Positions 47,640 to 57,234 of a stretch of DNA of 64,000 bases are shown one piece after another. This stretch comes from Acidobacteriota bacterium. GTDB lineage: Bacteria; Acidobacteriota; Terriglobia; Bryobacterales; Bryobacteraceae. Numbering within the stretch: position 1 is the first letter of the stretch; the number at the start of each line of letters is the position of its first letter. Where the stretch lies: assembly GCA_017307505.1 (NCBI GenBank), contig JAFKEE010000038.1:62001-126000 (forward strand), read 5' to 3'. Under the pieces are notes generated by a model. It saw only the letters and a list, made by a program, of their open reading frames with translations. It did no database searches and was not told where the DNA came from. The translations under genes were made by a program, and so were the position numbers.

Positions 47640-50126
47640 CTACTTAAATATAGCCCGAAACCAGCCGCCTATACCCTTCTTTTCAGGCTTGGGTTGCTGT
47701 TGAGCAGGTTTTGCATCTGCAACAGAGTCTTCGGCTTTGGGCCGCGAGGCCCGGGAGGAGGGGCGAGCACCCGACGAAGCAGGCGACTGGGCGCCCGCGG
47801 CCGGTTCCGGCGTGTCCCAACTGGCCACCTGCGTCCGGCCTCCGCCACCATGCAGGTGGCACAAATCCACCGGCTGCGTGCCGGCAATGAACACTTCCGG
47901 ACGCGGATTCGGGCACGAAACCGTAGCCAACTGGCCGCTCAACGGGTCGATGTCCACGGTGGCGATGCCATCGGGCGCCTCAAAGTCCTGCACCCCGCGG
48001 TACTCCCGGTAACGATGAGCCCGTTTCATGAACTCCGTCCAGATCGGTAGCGCCGCCTGCGCGCCTTCCAGCGGAAGTTCCTGGTTGTCGTCGAAACCAA
48101 CCCAAACAATACAAAGCAGTTTGGAGGTGAAGCCAGCGAACCACGCGTCGTGGGATGTGCCGGTCTTGCCGGCCGCCGGCAGCCCGAAACCACGCGCCCG
48201 CGCAGCCGCTCCGGTGCCGCTTCGCAGCACCTCTTCCATCAGGTTCACCACCATATACGCCACCCTCGGGTCCAGCACTCCGCGCTTTACCGGCCTGTAT
48301 TCATGAATCAGGCCGCCCGACGAGCTGCGCACTTCCTTGATCAGGTTCTGCTTGGTGTAAACTCCGCCATTGGAAAAGATCGTGTACGCCCCCGCCATGT
48401 CCAGCGGAGTCACATCGTAAGACCCCAGCGCTACGGCCGGCGTAGCCCTCACCCCTTCCAGCCCCGCTCTCCGCGCCAGATTCGCGACATTCCCATACCC
48501 GGCCATCTCGGCAAACTTCACCGTCGGAATGTTCATCGACTTCGAGAGCGCCTGGCGCATGTTCACCAGGCCATAGAAAGCGCCGTGGTAGTTCCCGGGC
48601 TCATACTCCTGCCCGTCGAACGAGAAGGTCGTCGGCTCATCCACCACCTGGGTGACCGGGGTGACATTCGCGTTCTGCCCTTCCAGCGTCGTGCTCAGCA
48701 CGCTCGCATAAACGAACGGTTTGAATACCGAGCCCGGCTGCCGCTTCGACAACACCCGGTTCAACTGGCTGGCCCCGTAGTTCCGTCCCCCGATCAACGC
48801 CTTGATCTCGGCGGTGTGCGGATCCAGCACCAGCATTGCCACCTGCGCCTGCGGGTATTTCTTCTTCCGCTTCGACAGCAGGTTGTCCACTTCGGCCATC
48901 CCGAGGTTCACAGACTCCACCGCATCCCGCTGCAGCTTCATGTCCAGCGTCGTATAGATCCGGTAAGAACTCGTCTGGAAATCGATATCCGAGAAGTTCT
49001 CCTGCAGGTCGTCGTTCACCAGGTCCACAAAATAGGGCGCGTCGGTCGACTCCGCCCCACCCTCCACCACTTTGACGGGTGCTTTCGTGGCCTCGATGAA
49101 CTGCAGGTCGGTAATGAACCCGTTCTCCCGCATCAGCTTAAGAACGATGTTCCGACGCTGCATCGCCCGGTCCGGATGCCGGTAGGGATTGAAGTAGTTC
49201 GGACGCTGGATCAGTCCGGCGAGCAGCGCCGCCTCTTCCAGCCGCAGTTCCCGAATGTCCTTGGAAAAATAGACCTGGGCCGCTTCCCCAAATCCGTGCA
49301 CCGCGAAACTGCGGTGCTGCCCCAGGTCCACCTGGTTCGAATAGAACTCGAAGATCTGTTCCTTGGTCAGCTTCTGTTCGATCTGCAGAGTAATCAGGAT
49401 CTCCGCCGCCTTGCGCGACGCCGTCTTGTCCTGCGTCAGCCACAAGTTGCGCGCCGTCTGCATGCTGATGGTCGACGCGCCGTACCGCCGGTTCTGCGTG
49501 ACATCCACCCAGGCCGTCCGCAGGATGCGCAGCGGATCGAATCCGGAATGCTCGAAGAACCTCTTGTCCTCGATCGAGATGACAGCCTCAACCAGGATCT
49601 TCGGAATGTCGTCATACCGCACCAACCGCCGCTTCTCGCGCTTGCGGTCGAACAGGTTCGTGATCAGTTCCGGATCCAGGAAGTAGCGCTGCCGGTCTGT
49701 ATTGTCGCGGTTGGAAATGATCCGCGTCACCACGCCGCCGCTCAGGAAAATCACGCCCGGCTCGCTGTTCACATAGGCATCGACGCCGGGGAAGATCTCC
49801 ACTCCATCCTGCCGCACGTGATACCAGCCCAGCCGGTTGCTGCGCGATTCCGTGTAACCCCTTCGTTTCAGGGCGGCTACCAGCTCGTCGGCCGACAGGG
49901 CATCGCCCACTGCCACCGGTTCCGGCGTGGCAAACAGCTGGGCGGTCTCCGTGAACGGACCTTCCTTCAGCTTCTGGTCGATCAACCGCGAGTATTGGAC
50001 CCAGTAGTAGCTGAACACCCCAATGAATACGATCAGCCCGAATGCGCTGAGCGCCAGCAGGGTCTTTCCAACGGGGTGGAGAAAGAAGCGGACGAGGAGG
50101 GCTTTACGGGGGACCTGTATTCGCAC
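47640..50126 (-). CDS. mrcB: Bifunctional penicillin-binding protein, PBP1b type
   Basis: An 828-residue class A PBP that polymerises and cross-links peptidoglycan. One helix (about 20-42), then a UB2H-like domain (about 75-150) which is specific to PBP1b, a GT51 glycosyltransferase with EDKRFFEHSGFDPLRILRTA and GASTISMQTARNL, and a transpeptidase with SVFK in RQPGSVFKPFVYASVL, SMN in SKSMNIPTV and KTG in AAGKTGTSHDAWFAGF. Start is GTG 50126 after GGGGCGAG. The C-terminal tail (about 740-828) is Pro/Ala/Ser-rich and ends in GWFRAIFK. Two TPR genes follow. Confidence 0.93.
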   Translation of the reverse strand: MRIQVPRKALLVRFFLHPVGKTLLALSAFGLIVFIGVFSYYWVQYSRLIDQKLKEGPFTETAQLFATPEPVAVGDALSADELVAALKRRGYTESRSNRLGWYHVRQDGVEIFPGVDAYVNSEPGVIFLSGGVVTRIISNRDNTDRQRYFLDPELITNLFDRKREKRRLVRYDDIPKILVEAVISIEDKRFFEHSGFDPLRILRTAWVDVTQNRRYGASTISMQTARNLWLTQDKTASRKAAEILITLQIEQKLTKEQIFEFYSNQVDLGQHRSFAVHGFGEAAQVYFSKDIRELRLEEAALLAGLIQRPNYFNPYRHPDRAMQRRNIVLKLMRENGFITDLQFIEATKAPVKVVEGGAESTDAPYFVDLVNDDLQENFSDIDFQTSSYRIYTTLDMKLQRDAVESVNLGMAEVDNLLSKRKKKYPQAQVAMLVLDPHTAEIKALIGGRNYGASQLNRVLSKRQPGSVFKPFVYASVLSTTLEGQNANVTPVTQVVDEPTTFSFDGQEYEPGNYHGAFYGLVNMRQALSKSMNIPTVKFAEMAGYGNVANLARRAGLEGVRATPAVALGSYDVTPLDMAGAYTIFSNGGVYTKQNLIKEVRSSSGGLIHEYRPVKRGVLDPRVAYMVVNLMEEVLRSGTGAAARARGFGLPAAGKTGTSHDAWFAGFTSKLLCIVWVGFDDNQELPLEGAQAALPIWTEFMKRAHRYREYRGVQDFEAPDGIATVDIDPLSGQLATVSCPNPRPEVFIAGTQPVDLCHLHGGGGRTQVASWDTPEPAAGAQSPASSGARPSSRASRPKAEDSVADAKPAQQQPKPEKKGIGGWFRAIFK

Positions 50127-50163
50127 GGAAAGTGGATCTCGCCCCTATTGTCGCACGCCCTAA

Positions 50164-50604
50164 TTACTTACGGCGGCTGTCAAGCTCTTCCAGTTCCTGC
50201 CAGATATTGCCGTGGGCCTTCCACTCCGGAGGCCGCTTTCCAGAGGTGTGAACCTCCGGCTCCTCCAGCGTCCCATGGCCATACGGACAGATCGATTCGG
50301 TCCTGGGTGGATTGAACAGGGTGGCTTTGCTCCAGCTGCCCGACTCCACCGGCATCCGCAGCCGACGCAGACAAGTACGGCAGCGCCGCTTTTGATCCCA
50401 GACAATAAGGTACACAAAGCTGGCGGCAAGGAGCCAGAACAGGAACATCACGCTGGTCCAACGCAGATCCTGGGGGAACGCCTTGACCTGTTGGCGCATG
50501 AAAGTCTCAGGCGGCGGCATGATCGCTGAGACACCACGCCACAGCAAGTCCAGAACAGCGGCCCCGGCTACCAGCTTTGCGACGAAGTAAGTCCAGTACT
50601 TCAT
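50164..50604 (-). CDS. Small membrane protein with a C-terminal cysteine cluster, unrecognised
   Basis: A 146-residue protein with two hydrophobic helices (about 7-28 and 50-69), followed by a soluble part with CRTCLRRLRMPVESGSW and CPYGHG, a possible zinc-ribbon-like C-x2-C...C-x3-H site. It precedes the PBP1b gene by 37 nt and may be co-transcribed. Function unknown. Confidence 0.6.
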   Translation of the reverse strand: MKYWTYFVAKLVAGAAVLDLLWRGVSAIMPPPETFMRQQVKAFPQDLRWTSVMFLFWLLAASFVYLIVWDQKRRCRTCLRRLRMPVESGSWSKATLFNPPRTESICPYGHGTLEEPEVHTSGKRPPEWKAHGNIWQELEELDSRRK

Positions 50605-50669
50605 GCGCCTCCTGTCTACTCGGGTTAGACGCTGTCAGGTAGGCCGTAGTTCCGAAATCAATTGCAAAT

Positions 50670-51581
50670 TCAGGAGTGCAACAGGTTCCTGGCGACAAAG
50701 AACGCATTCGCCGGCCGTTCCGCCAGCCGCCGCATGAAATACGGGTACCAGGAATCGCCATACGGCACATACAGCCGCAGCCGGAAACCCTGTTTGACCA
50801 GCATCTGCTGGAGGTCCCGCCGCACCCCGTACAGCATTTGGAACTCGAACTCGTGCGGCTTCCGGCCCGACCGCGCCGCGTGCGCCAGAATCCCGTCAAT
50901 CATCCTGGGATCATGCGTGGCCATCGCCGGATAGGCGCCCTCGTCCAGCAGCATCACCGCCAGTTGCAGATACCGCGCGTCCACGTCCGATTTCTTCGGA
51001 TACGCGATCCCAGGCGGCTCCTTGTAAGCGCCTTTGCACAGCCGGATCGGCACCCCTACGGCGCACATCCGCCGGACATCTTCCTCCGTCCGGAAGAGAT
51101 AAGCCTGCAACACGCTGCGCATGCACCCATACTCGCGCTGGAAATGCTGCACCAGGTTGAGCGTCCGGTCGACATACTCGCTGGACTCCATGTCCACTTC
51201 CACCCGGCTCCCCATGGCCTGCGCCTTGGCTACCAGACTGTCCACATTCCGGCGGCACACATCGTCCCCGAGATCCAACCCTAACTGGGTCAATTTAATG
51301 GAGATCGTAGCGGGCAGCCCGGATGCCGCAATCGCGTTCAGGGCCTCGTCGCAAAAGCGCCGCGATGTCTCCGCTTCCTCCGCCGTCGTCACATTCTCAC
51401 CCAGGTGATCCAGGGTCGACATCGTTCCGGACTTCTGCAGCTCCTTCACGACCCGCATCACGTCTTCCAGCGTCTCCCCGGCAACAAACCGGCTGGTGAG
51501 CTTCTGCGCCTGGCTCGACGTCTCGAACCAGTGGCGCAGTTTCTGATGGCGGGAGAGGAAGAGAAATGTCTGCCTTAGCAT
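50670..51581 (-). CDS. Proline dehydrogenase (monofunctional PRODH)
   Basis: A 303-residue (beta/alpha)8-barrel flavoprotein that oxidises proline to pyrroline-5-carboxylate. Family blocks: STLDHLGENVTTAEEA, ISIKLTQLGLDLGDD, VEVDMESSEYVD, VLQAYLFRTEEDV, RLCKGAYKEP and EFQMLYGVRRDLQ with RLRLYVPYGDSWYPYFMRRLAERPAN. ATG 51581 (MLRQTFLFLS) is chosen; the frame upstream to 51620 adds 13 residues with no support. No P5C dehydrogenase gene is adjacent. Confidence 0.93.
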   Translation of the reverse strand: MLRQTFLFLSRHQKLRHWFETSSQAQKLTSRFVAGETLEDVMRVVKELQKSGTMSTLDHLGENVTTAEEAETSRRFCDEALNAIAASGLPATISIKLTQLGLDLGDDVCRRNVDSLVAKAQAMGSRVEVDMESSEYVDRTLNLVQHFQREYGCMRSVLQAYLFRTEEDVRRMCAVGVPIRLCKGAYKEPPGIAYPKKSDVDARYLQLAVMLLDEGAYPAMATHDPRMIDGILAHAARSGRKPHEFEFQMLYGVRRDLQQMLVKQGFRLRLYVPYGDSWYPYFMRRLAERPANAFFVARNLLHS

Positions 51582-51740
51582 ACCTGGAGGTCTCAATTCC
51601 AAGGTACACGAGAACAGCACCCACCGCCTCGGGGTGGTGCTTATTTAATCCAGGAACCACCGCAAATCACACCCGGCTGGAACCGCCTGCTGGCCAAAAC
51701 ACAGAACCCACCTCTCCGTTTCTCGTATCTTAAAGGTGAG

Positions 51741-52034
51741 ATGTTGCGTTTCCTTGGTCTGCTGCTCGCGATCCTGTTCGTGGTGCCGCTCATTCGCTCG
51801 GTCCTCGGACTCCTGGCGCGCGCCTTCACCACGTTCGCCTTCAAAAACACGAGCCAACCCGCCGGAGCCAACCCCCAACCGCCCCGCGTGCCGTCCGGTG
51901 GAGTCCTGCGCAAGGATCCAGTCTGCGGGACCTATGTCAGCGAGGGCCTCGCCATCAAACGAGTCTCTTCCGGCGAAACGTTCTTCTACTGCTCGGAAGA
52001 GTGCAAGAAGAAACACCTGGCCGCCAAAGCCTGA
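51741..52034 (+). CDS. Small membrane protein with a TRASH/YHS-like metal site
   Basis: A 97-residue protein: N-terminal helix (about 4-28), a Pro-rich linker, and a C-terminal module LRKDPVCGTYVSEGLAIKRVSSGETFFYCSEECKKKH. The C...C-x3-C pattern with DPVCG is that of YHS/TRASH metal-binding modules. AGGTGAG lies 1-7 bases upstream of the ATG. It abuts the stop of the convergent lyase gene. Possibly a heavy-metal sensor or chaperone; unproven. Confidence 0.75.
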   Translation: MLRFLGLLLAILFVVPLIRSVLGLLARAFTTFAFKNTSQPAGANPQPPRVPSGGVLRKDPVCGTYVSEGLAIKRVSSGETFFYCSEECKKKHLAAKA

Positions 52035-54305
52035 TCACTGGCACGGCTCCAGGTTCCCCAGATTCGGCAGCGATGCCCAGCGGTACGGCCCGTTCGCCCG
52101 GCACTCGATCTTCCTCCCGTTCAGCCGGATCAGCTTCGCCGCCGGAGCCGTAATCCGCACCGCTCCCTCCAGAGTCCCGTCCATAAACAAATCCACCGTC
52201 GCTCCGTCGGCCGACCAGTCCACCTGAATGGGCGTCATCTGCGACCGTTTTAGCAGCTCCGTCTCCGCAATCCCGGACAGAAACAACTGCACGGGCTTCC
52301 CGAACACCTCATGCAATACGGAGAACCGCCCCGGCTCGACATGGATCCGGTCGTTCATCCCGGCCCCGTTCACCACGAACTCGTTCGGAGCCGGGCTCGA
52401 GAACTTCAGGACAAAGCCGCCCTGAGTCATCGGCTCATACAGCACCGAGAACCGCGTCGATGCGGCCTGCCTTCGCGACATCAGGAACGGTACCGGCACC
52501 TGCAGGTCGGGCCCCAACCCGGTTCCGGCGATCACGATGCTCTCTGGAGACCCGATCATATGAACGACCGTGCCAAGCTGCTCCTGCCGGATGATCTCCC
52601 GCCAATCCGAATCGCCACGATCGGTGGCAGCATGGCTCAGATGCTGATATCCGTTCGCCCGCGATAGTCGAATCGCTAGATCCCACCGCAAATCGCCGAA
52701 AATCTGCCCGTAATTGTGGTACGTCCAGTCAAACTGGTGCGTCTTTCCGTCCGTTGCCTTTACATCGAACAGATCCAGCGTGTACCACGGCGTATGCACC
52801 AGCGTCCGTTCCATCTCTACGCCCGGGTATGCCGCACCCGCCGACACCCGGATCGCCGTCGCCGACGGCAGGGCCACCCACTCCAACAGCTTGCCGGTCG
52901 CCGCCGCCTGCGGCTTCTCATCCACCGACACCGTGTTGTGCGCGATCGTCATCTTGTCCCAGGTCGCGTGCGTGGGCGCCGCATACGCCTGCGCCCCCGG
53001 ATCGGCCGCCTGCTGCGCGCCATTCCAGTAGCTGTTGATCGTCAGCTTGTCGAAATGCCCGTGCCCGCCGCCATGCGGCCCAAACTTGACGGCTACGACA
53101 TGATCGTTTTCGCGCACCCGCAAGGTCGCCAGCCCCGCATCGGGCATCAGATCGCTCACCGGTGCCAAAGGAGCTACGTCCGGCAGCACCGGAGCCCCCC
53201 AGAGCACCGTCTCCAGATCCGCGCCCGCCTGCTTCGCCAGCGGCACATACCGGCTCTCGCCGAACATCCGGTAGCCGATGCTGTAATGCTTCGCATAACC
53301 CGCCAGTTTCACCAGCCCGGAATCGTTGAAATTCGGCAGCGTGCCATCCGGAAACACGGCCCGCAGCGGAGCATCCAACATCTTCCGGAACGCGGCCGCT
53401 TCCGGCAACTCGAGCCCGGCTCGCTTCGCCATCTCAATGGTGAGCATCAGCGGCTCCACCGAGAAGAAGTGGTAGCCCCACGAGCCCTCAAACCACGGCC
53501 CGTCCGGAGTAATGCTCTCCCGCATCTGGAACTTGAAGCCACCCGGTCCATCCAGCGCCGCCCGCACCAGTTCCTGATCCCCTACCGTCAACCCGATCGC
53601 GAGCAGCGCGCAGTTATGCCAGCTCTGCCAGTTGCTCTTGCCCCGGTTGTTTCCGGTCAGGATCAGCGCCGCATTCTTCAAAACGGAACGTTCGAACCCA
53701 ATTCGCTCCTCACCCGTCATCGTGTCGCGCACCAGGTCGTAACCGAACACTAGCGGCACCAGCCAGCTCGCCTCGGACAGTGTCTGCGACATCACCCGCG
53801 CGCCCGATTGTGTATTCAATTTGTTGTTGTTGTCGTGAATCGGCAACGTCGGGTACAAGGCCGTGTACGCGTTCACGATCCGCCGCGCCTTCGCCGCAAA
53901 CTCCGCCCGCCCCGTGAGCAGATACGCCAGCCCCAGATCCCGCACGGCGGCCGCGTTGTCCCCATTCCGCTGCATGTAGACCACGTTGTCCACTGGCCAG
54001 CCGTGGTAGTCCTTCCCGTCGGCCGGACACAGATTCTGCCCTCGGGTCTGCTTCAATCGCGTGCCATGCACTGGGCAGACATAAGCATGCGACCACCCGG
54101 CGCCCTCCGGAGGTAGAGCCCACTCCTGCAACCCGAAATTCTCGACATGCGCCGCCGGCCAGTTCTCGGCCCGTCGGATCAGCCGCTGCACAACCGCCTG
54201 CGCCGAAGCCTGCGCCTTAATCCGCGCCACGTCTTCCCGGTTCAACAGCAGCCGCGGCTCGGCCGCCGCCGGCAGCATCAATAGAAACAGCAGGATCCAG
54301 GCCAC
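52035..54305 (-). CDS. Secreted heparinase II/III-alginate lyase family enzyme
   Basis: A 756-residue polysaccharide lyase-like protein. Signal peptide at the start (ILLFLLMLPAAAE); an (alpha/alpha)-toroid alginate-lyase-like domain (about 60-370) with NNNKLNTQSGARVMSQ and NWQSWHNCALLAIGL; then a heparinase II/III beta-sandwich with FGPHGGGHGHFDKLTI and WDKMTIAHNTVSVDE. These enzymes cleave uronate-containing polysaccharides by beta-elimination; the substrate is not readable. GTG 54305 is the start. Its stop abuts the neighbouring convergent stop. Confidence 0.85.
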   Translation of the reverse strand: MAWILLFLLMLPAAAEPRLLLNREDVARIKAQASAQAVVQRLIRRAENWPAAHVENFGLQEWALPPEGAGWSHAYVCPVHGTRLKQTRGQNLCPADGKDYHGWPVDNVVYMQRNGDNAAAVRDLGLAYLLTGRAEFAAKARRIVNAYTALYPTLPIHDNNNKLNTQSGARVMSQTLSEASWLVPLVFGYDLVRDTMTGEERIGFERSVLKNAALILTGNNRGKSNWQSWHNCALLAIGLTVGDQELVRAALDGPGGFKFQMRESITPDGPWFEGSWGYHFFSVEPLMLTIEMAKRAGLELPEAAAFRKMLDAPLRAVFPDGTLPNFNDSGLVKLAGYAKHYSIGYRMFGESRYVPLAKQAGADLETVLWGAPVLPDVAPLAPVSDLMPDAGLATLRVRENDHVVAVKFGPHGGGHGHFDKLTINSYWNGAQQAADPGAQAYAAPTHATWDKMTIAHNTVSVDEKPQAAATGKLLEWVALPSATAIRVSAGAAYPGVEMERTLVHTPWYTLDLFDVKATDGKTHQFDWTYHNYGQIFGDLRWDLAIRLSRANGYQHLSHAATDRGDSDWREIIRQEQLGTVVHMIGSPESIVIAGTGLGPDLQVPVPFLMSRRQAASTRFSVLYEPMTQGGFVLKFSSPAPNEFVVNGAGMNDRIHVEPGRFSVLHEVFGKPVQLFLSGIAETELLKRSQMTPIQVDWSADGATVDLFMDGTLEGAVRITAPAAKLIRLNGRKIECRANGPYRWASLPNLGNLEPCQ

Positions 54306-54366
54306 GGGACTATCTTAATCCGCTCCGGCCAGCAGGCTACCCCTGACAAGTCCTATATTGGTCCCC

Positions 54367-55638
54367 ATGAGACTCGCGTTGATTGTGTTGGTCGCCGCCT
54401 CAGCGTGGGCGCAATCGAGGTACGACATGCTGCTCAAAGGGGGTCGTGTCATCGACCCGAAAAACAACATCAACGCCCTCATGGACGTCGCCGTCAAGGA
54501 TGGCCGGATCGCCGCCGTCGCACCCAATCTCCCCGCCTCCGATGCCGCCAAAGTCCTCGATGTCTCGGGCCTGATTGTCACGCCCGGCCTGGTGGATATC
54601 CACGCCCACGTCTTCACCACCACCGGCATCGCCGACGCCTGGGCCGGAGACAACAGCGTCCGCCCCGACGACTTCAGCTTCCGCACCGGCGTCACGGCCA
54701 TGGCCGACGCGGGCAGTTCCGGCTGGCGCAATTTCGAGTTCTTCAAGCTCACCGTCATCGACCGCGCCAAAACCAAGGTCTTCGCCTTCATCAATATCGC
54801 CGGACTGGGCATGATGACGAACATCGTCGAACAGCACCCTGAGGACATGAAACCAGAGGAACTGGCCAAGCTCGCGAAGAAGTTCCCCGATGTGGTCGTC
54901 GGCGTCAAGACCGCCCACTTCGAATCGCCCGCCTGGACCGCCGTCGACAAGGCGCTGGAAGCCGGCCGCCTCATGAACAAACCGATCATGGTCGACTTCG
55001 GCTACTTCAAGCCCGAACGCCCCTACTGGCAGCTCGTGACCCAGAAACTGCGGCCCGGTGACATCTCCACGCACGCCTTCCGGGCCACCGTCCCCTGGAT
55101 CGACGCCAATGGCAAGATTTACGACTACTTCAAACAGGCCCGGGCCCGCGGAGTGATCTTCGACACCGGCCACGGCGGCGGCAGCTTCGCCTGGCGCAAT
55201 GCCGTTCCGGCCACCGCCCAGGGCTTTTACCCGGACTCCATCTCCACCGATCTCCACACCGACAGCATGAACGGAGCCATGATGGACATGCCCACCACCA
55301 TGTCCAAGTTCCTGGCCATGGGCATGCCGCTGAATGAAGTGATCCTGCGGTCCACCTGGCGTCCGGCCCAGGTCATTCACCACGAAGAAGTCGGCCACCT
55401 GACCGTCGGCGCCGAAGCCAACATCGCGGCCTTCTCGCTCAACGAAGGTAAGTTCAATTTCATGGATTCCGACAAAGGAACGTTCCCCGGCAAGCAGCGG
55501 TTCCAGGCGGAACTCACGATCCGAGCCGGCAAGGTCGTCTGGGACTGGAACGCCCGCAGCGGGGTCGACTACCGCACCCTGGGCCCTGCCTACGGCGTCC
55601 GGGCCGGCGAGTCCATCGTCCCGCCGCCGCAGCATTAG
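54367..55638 (+). CDS. Secreted amidohydrolase-superfamily metallohydrolase (deacetylase-like)
   Basis: A 423-residue protein with a signal peptide (RLALIVLVAASAWAQS) and the dihydroorotase-like amidohydrolase fold: DMLLKGGRVIDPKNNINALMDVAVKDGRIAAV, the metal-site VDIHAHVF, VGVKTAHFESPAW with a likely carbamylated Lys, and ISTHAF and DTGHGGGSFAW for further ligands. ATG 54367 has no Shine-Dalgarno sequence; TATATT sits 7-12 bases before it, as in leaderless transcripts. Substrate unknown. Its stop overlaps the convergent VWFA gene by 4 nt. Confidence 0.85.
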   Translation: MRLALIVLVAASAWAQSRYDMLLKGGRVIDPKNNINALMDVAVKDGRIAAVAPNLPASDAAKVLDVSGLIVTPGLVDIHAHVFTTTGIADAWAGDNSVRPDDFSFRTGVTAMADAGSSGWRNFEFFKLTVIDRAKTKVFAFINIAGLGMMTNIVEQHPEDMKPEELAKLAKKFPDVVVGVKTAHFESPAWTAVDKALEAGRLMNKPIMVDFGYFKPERPYWQLVTQKLRPGDISTHAFRATVPWIDANGKIYDYFKQARARGVIFDTGHGGGSFAWRNAVPATAQGFYPDSISTDLHTDSMNGAMMDMPTTMSKFLAMGMPLNEVILRSTWRPAQVIHHEEVGHLTVGAEANIAAFSLNEGKFNFMDSDKGTFPGKQRFQAELTIRAGKVVWDWNARSGVDYRTLGPAYGVRAGESIVPPPQH

Positions 55639-57176
55639 CGACTCTGATTTTTCGTCACGGGCTCCAGCGCCGGTACGGTGATCGAGCCCGTCTTCCCACT
55701 CTTACGATCGGTGAGGAGAATCCTTACCTTCGCGTATTCCACTCCGCCGGGAATCGCCTGTTCAAAAGCGAAGCCATTCGCCTTCAATTGCGCCTGCGTT
55801 TCCGGCGTGAACTCCACGGTGAAGCTCTGTTTCCAATCCTTCGCCAGCGACCCGTCCTTGCGCAGCAACAGGCCGAGCACCTCAAATCGCCCCAGCGAGC
55901 GCCCGTTCTTCGGCTCAAGTTCCAAACCAGCCGCATCGGCCAACAATTGAGCCACCACACCGCCGGGTCTCGATTGCAGGCGCATCGAGATCCCGATCCC
56001 GGTGGCATCCAGGGGAGTGGCCGCCACGGCCTCCAACGACCGCTTTTCCGGCTCCCTATTGGAAGGGAACGCCCGATAACCGGCCCGGTATCTCAGTTCG
56101 ACGCCCTTCCTCTGCGTTTTGACTTCGATCCGCCGGAACTGCCCATCCCACCTGCCATGATTGGGCTGGAAGTACAAACGGTAGACCAGTTGATCGTCGT
56201 CGAACGCCTGTTTCAGCCCCTGGGCCAGGTTGTTCGAGTTGTAGAACGCCACGCCGCCGGTCCGGGCTGCCATCTCCAGCAGCATGTCGATGTTGTCCCG
56301 AGGTTTGCCTCCGCTGCCACCCGGCCCGGGGATGCGGGCGCCGCGCGCAGTCCCCACACTCGCACTATAGCCGGGCAGCAGGCGCAACCCCGCAGCATCC
56401 ACGGGATACACCGTGACATCCAGGCCGCTCAGCCGCTCGATCGCCCGCTCCCAATCCAAGGAATACTTCAACGCCAGGCTCATCGGAAAGCCGGAGGTCA
56501 GCCAGACGATGGATCTCCTCCGCGGCACTGACTGCATGTGCTCGCCAATCGCTTCCATCGCGCCCAGTGCCTGAAGCAGGCGAAGCCGCTCTTCTGCCTC
56601 GGTGGCTGCGGGTGCAAGTCCTTCCGGATCCGCGCCGGACGCCACGAACACGCCGCGAGTCCTTGCGTGCCCCGCCACTGCCTCGGCCGAGTCCGTCCAG
56701 TCCTGCAGAACATGGATCCCACGCTGATCGACCAGGTACAACCCGAAGATCGCCCCCTTCCAGGGCGAATTCTCTAATACTTTTCTTACAGCTTTCATCG
56801 CATCGTGAGTATCCTCAAAACGCGAGTTGTATCCGTCCACCAGTACGGCAATTACCGGCGGTCCATCCGAGGGCAGTCCGACTTTCCGGTTGGTCAGCCA
56901 CCCCGAGACAGGTTGGACCTCCGGAACAGCGCCCGTGCGCCAGGAGAACGTCTCGACGGCCGTCAGGGCCTGTTTCTGCCCTTCATCCAAAAGGAGGAAA
57001 TCGTCTTTCGTGAGGCCACTAACCGGCTTCTGCGTGCTCTTGTCCCTGGCAATGAGAGTCACTTCCACCACCCGGACATCGGTGCGAAAGTCCTGGGCGC
57101 GAATCATTCCGCCGACCGCGACTATAATCGACGCGAAGCTCAATCCTTTATATAGGCGTGCCACGGCACAGGACAT
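55635..57176 (-). CDS. VWFA-related acidobacterial secreted protein
   Basis: A 513-residue protein with an N-terminal hydrophobic signal (GLSFASIIVAVGGMIRAQD), then a domain typical of 'VWFA-related' acidobacterial proteins: RTDVRVVEVTLIARDKSTQKPVSGLTKDDFLLLDEGQKQ, and a VWA-like region VIAVLVDGYNSRFEDTHDAM...RRSIVWLTSGFPMSL. The MIDAS-like DGYNS replaces the usual DxSxS, so metal binding is uncertain. Function unknown; such proteins are abundant in Acidobacteria. Confidence 0.8.
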   Translation of the reverse strand: MSCAVARLYKGLSFASIIVAVGGMIRAQDFRTDVRVVEVTLIARDKSTQKPVSGLTKDDFLLLDEGQKQALTAVETFSWRTGAVPEVQPVSGWLTNRKVGLPSDGPPVIAVLVDGYNSRFEDTHDAMKAVRKVLENSPWKGAIFGLYLVDQRGIHVLQDWTDSAEAVAGHARTRGVFVASGADPEGLAPAATEAEERLRLLQALGAMEAIGEHMQSVPRRRSIVWLTSGFPMSLALKYSLDWERAIERLSGLDVTVYPVDAAGLRLLPGYSASVGTARGARIPGPGGSGGKPRDNIDMLLEMAARTGGVAFYNSNNLAQGLKQAFDDDQLVYRLYFQPNHGRWDGQFRRIEVKTQRKGVELRYRAGYRAFPSNREPEKRSLEAVAATPLDATGIGISMRLQSRPGGVVAQLLADAAGLELEPKNGRSLGRFEVLGLLLRKDGSLAKDWKQSFTVEFTPETQAQLKANGFAFEQAIPGGVEYAKVRILLTDRKSGKTGSITVPALEPVTKNQSR

Positions 57177-57234
57177 GTCATGCCCATGCTACTCCAGCGG
57201 CCGCGCGCGCCGCGCATTTTGGGAAAAATGGAAC

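Noticed and set aside
48150-50315. Plus-strand 721-codon ORF opposite the PBP1b-type gene
   Set aside because: It is antisense to a gene with complete catalytic motifs, has no family features and is Arg/His/Gln-rich.
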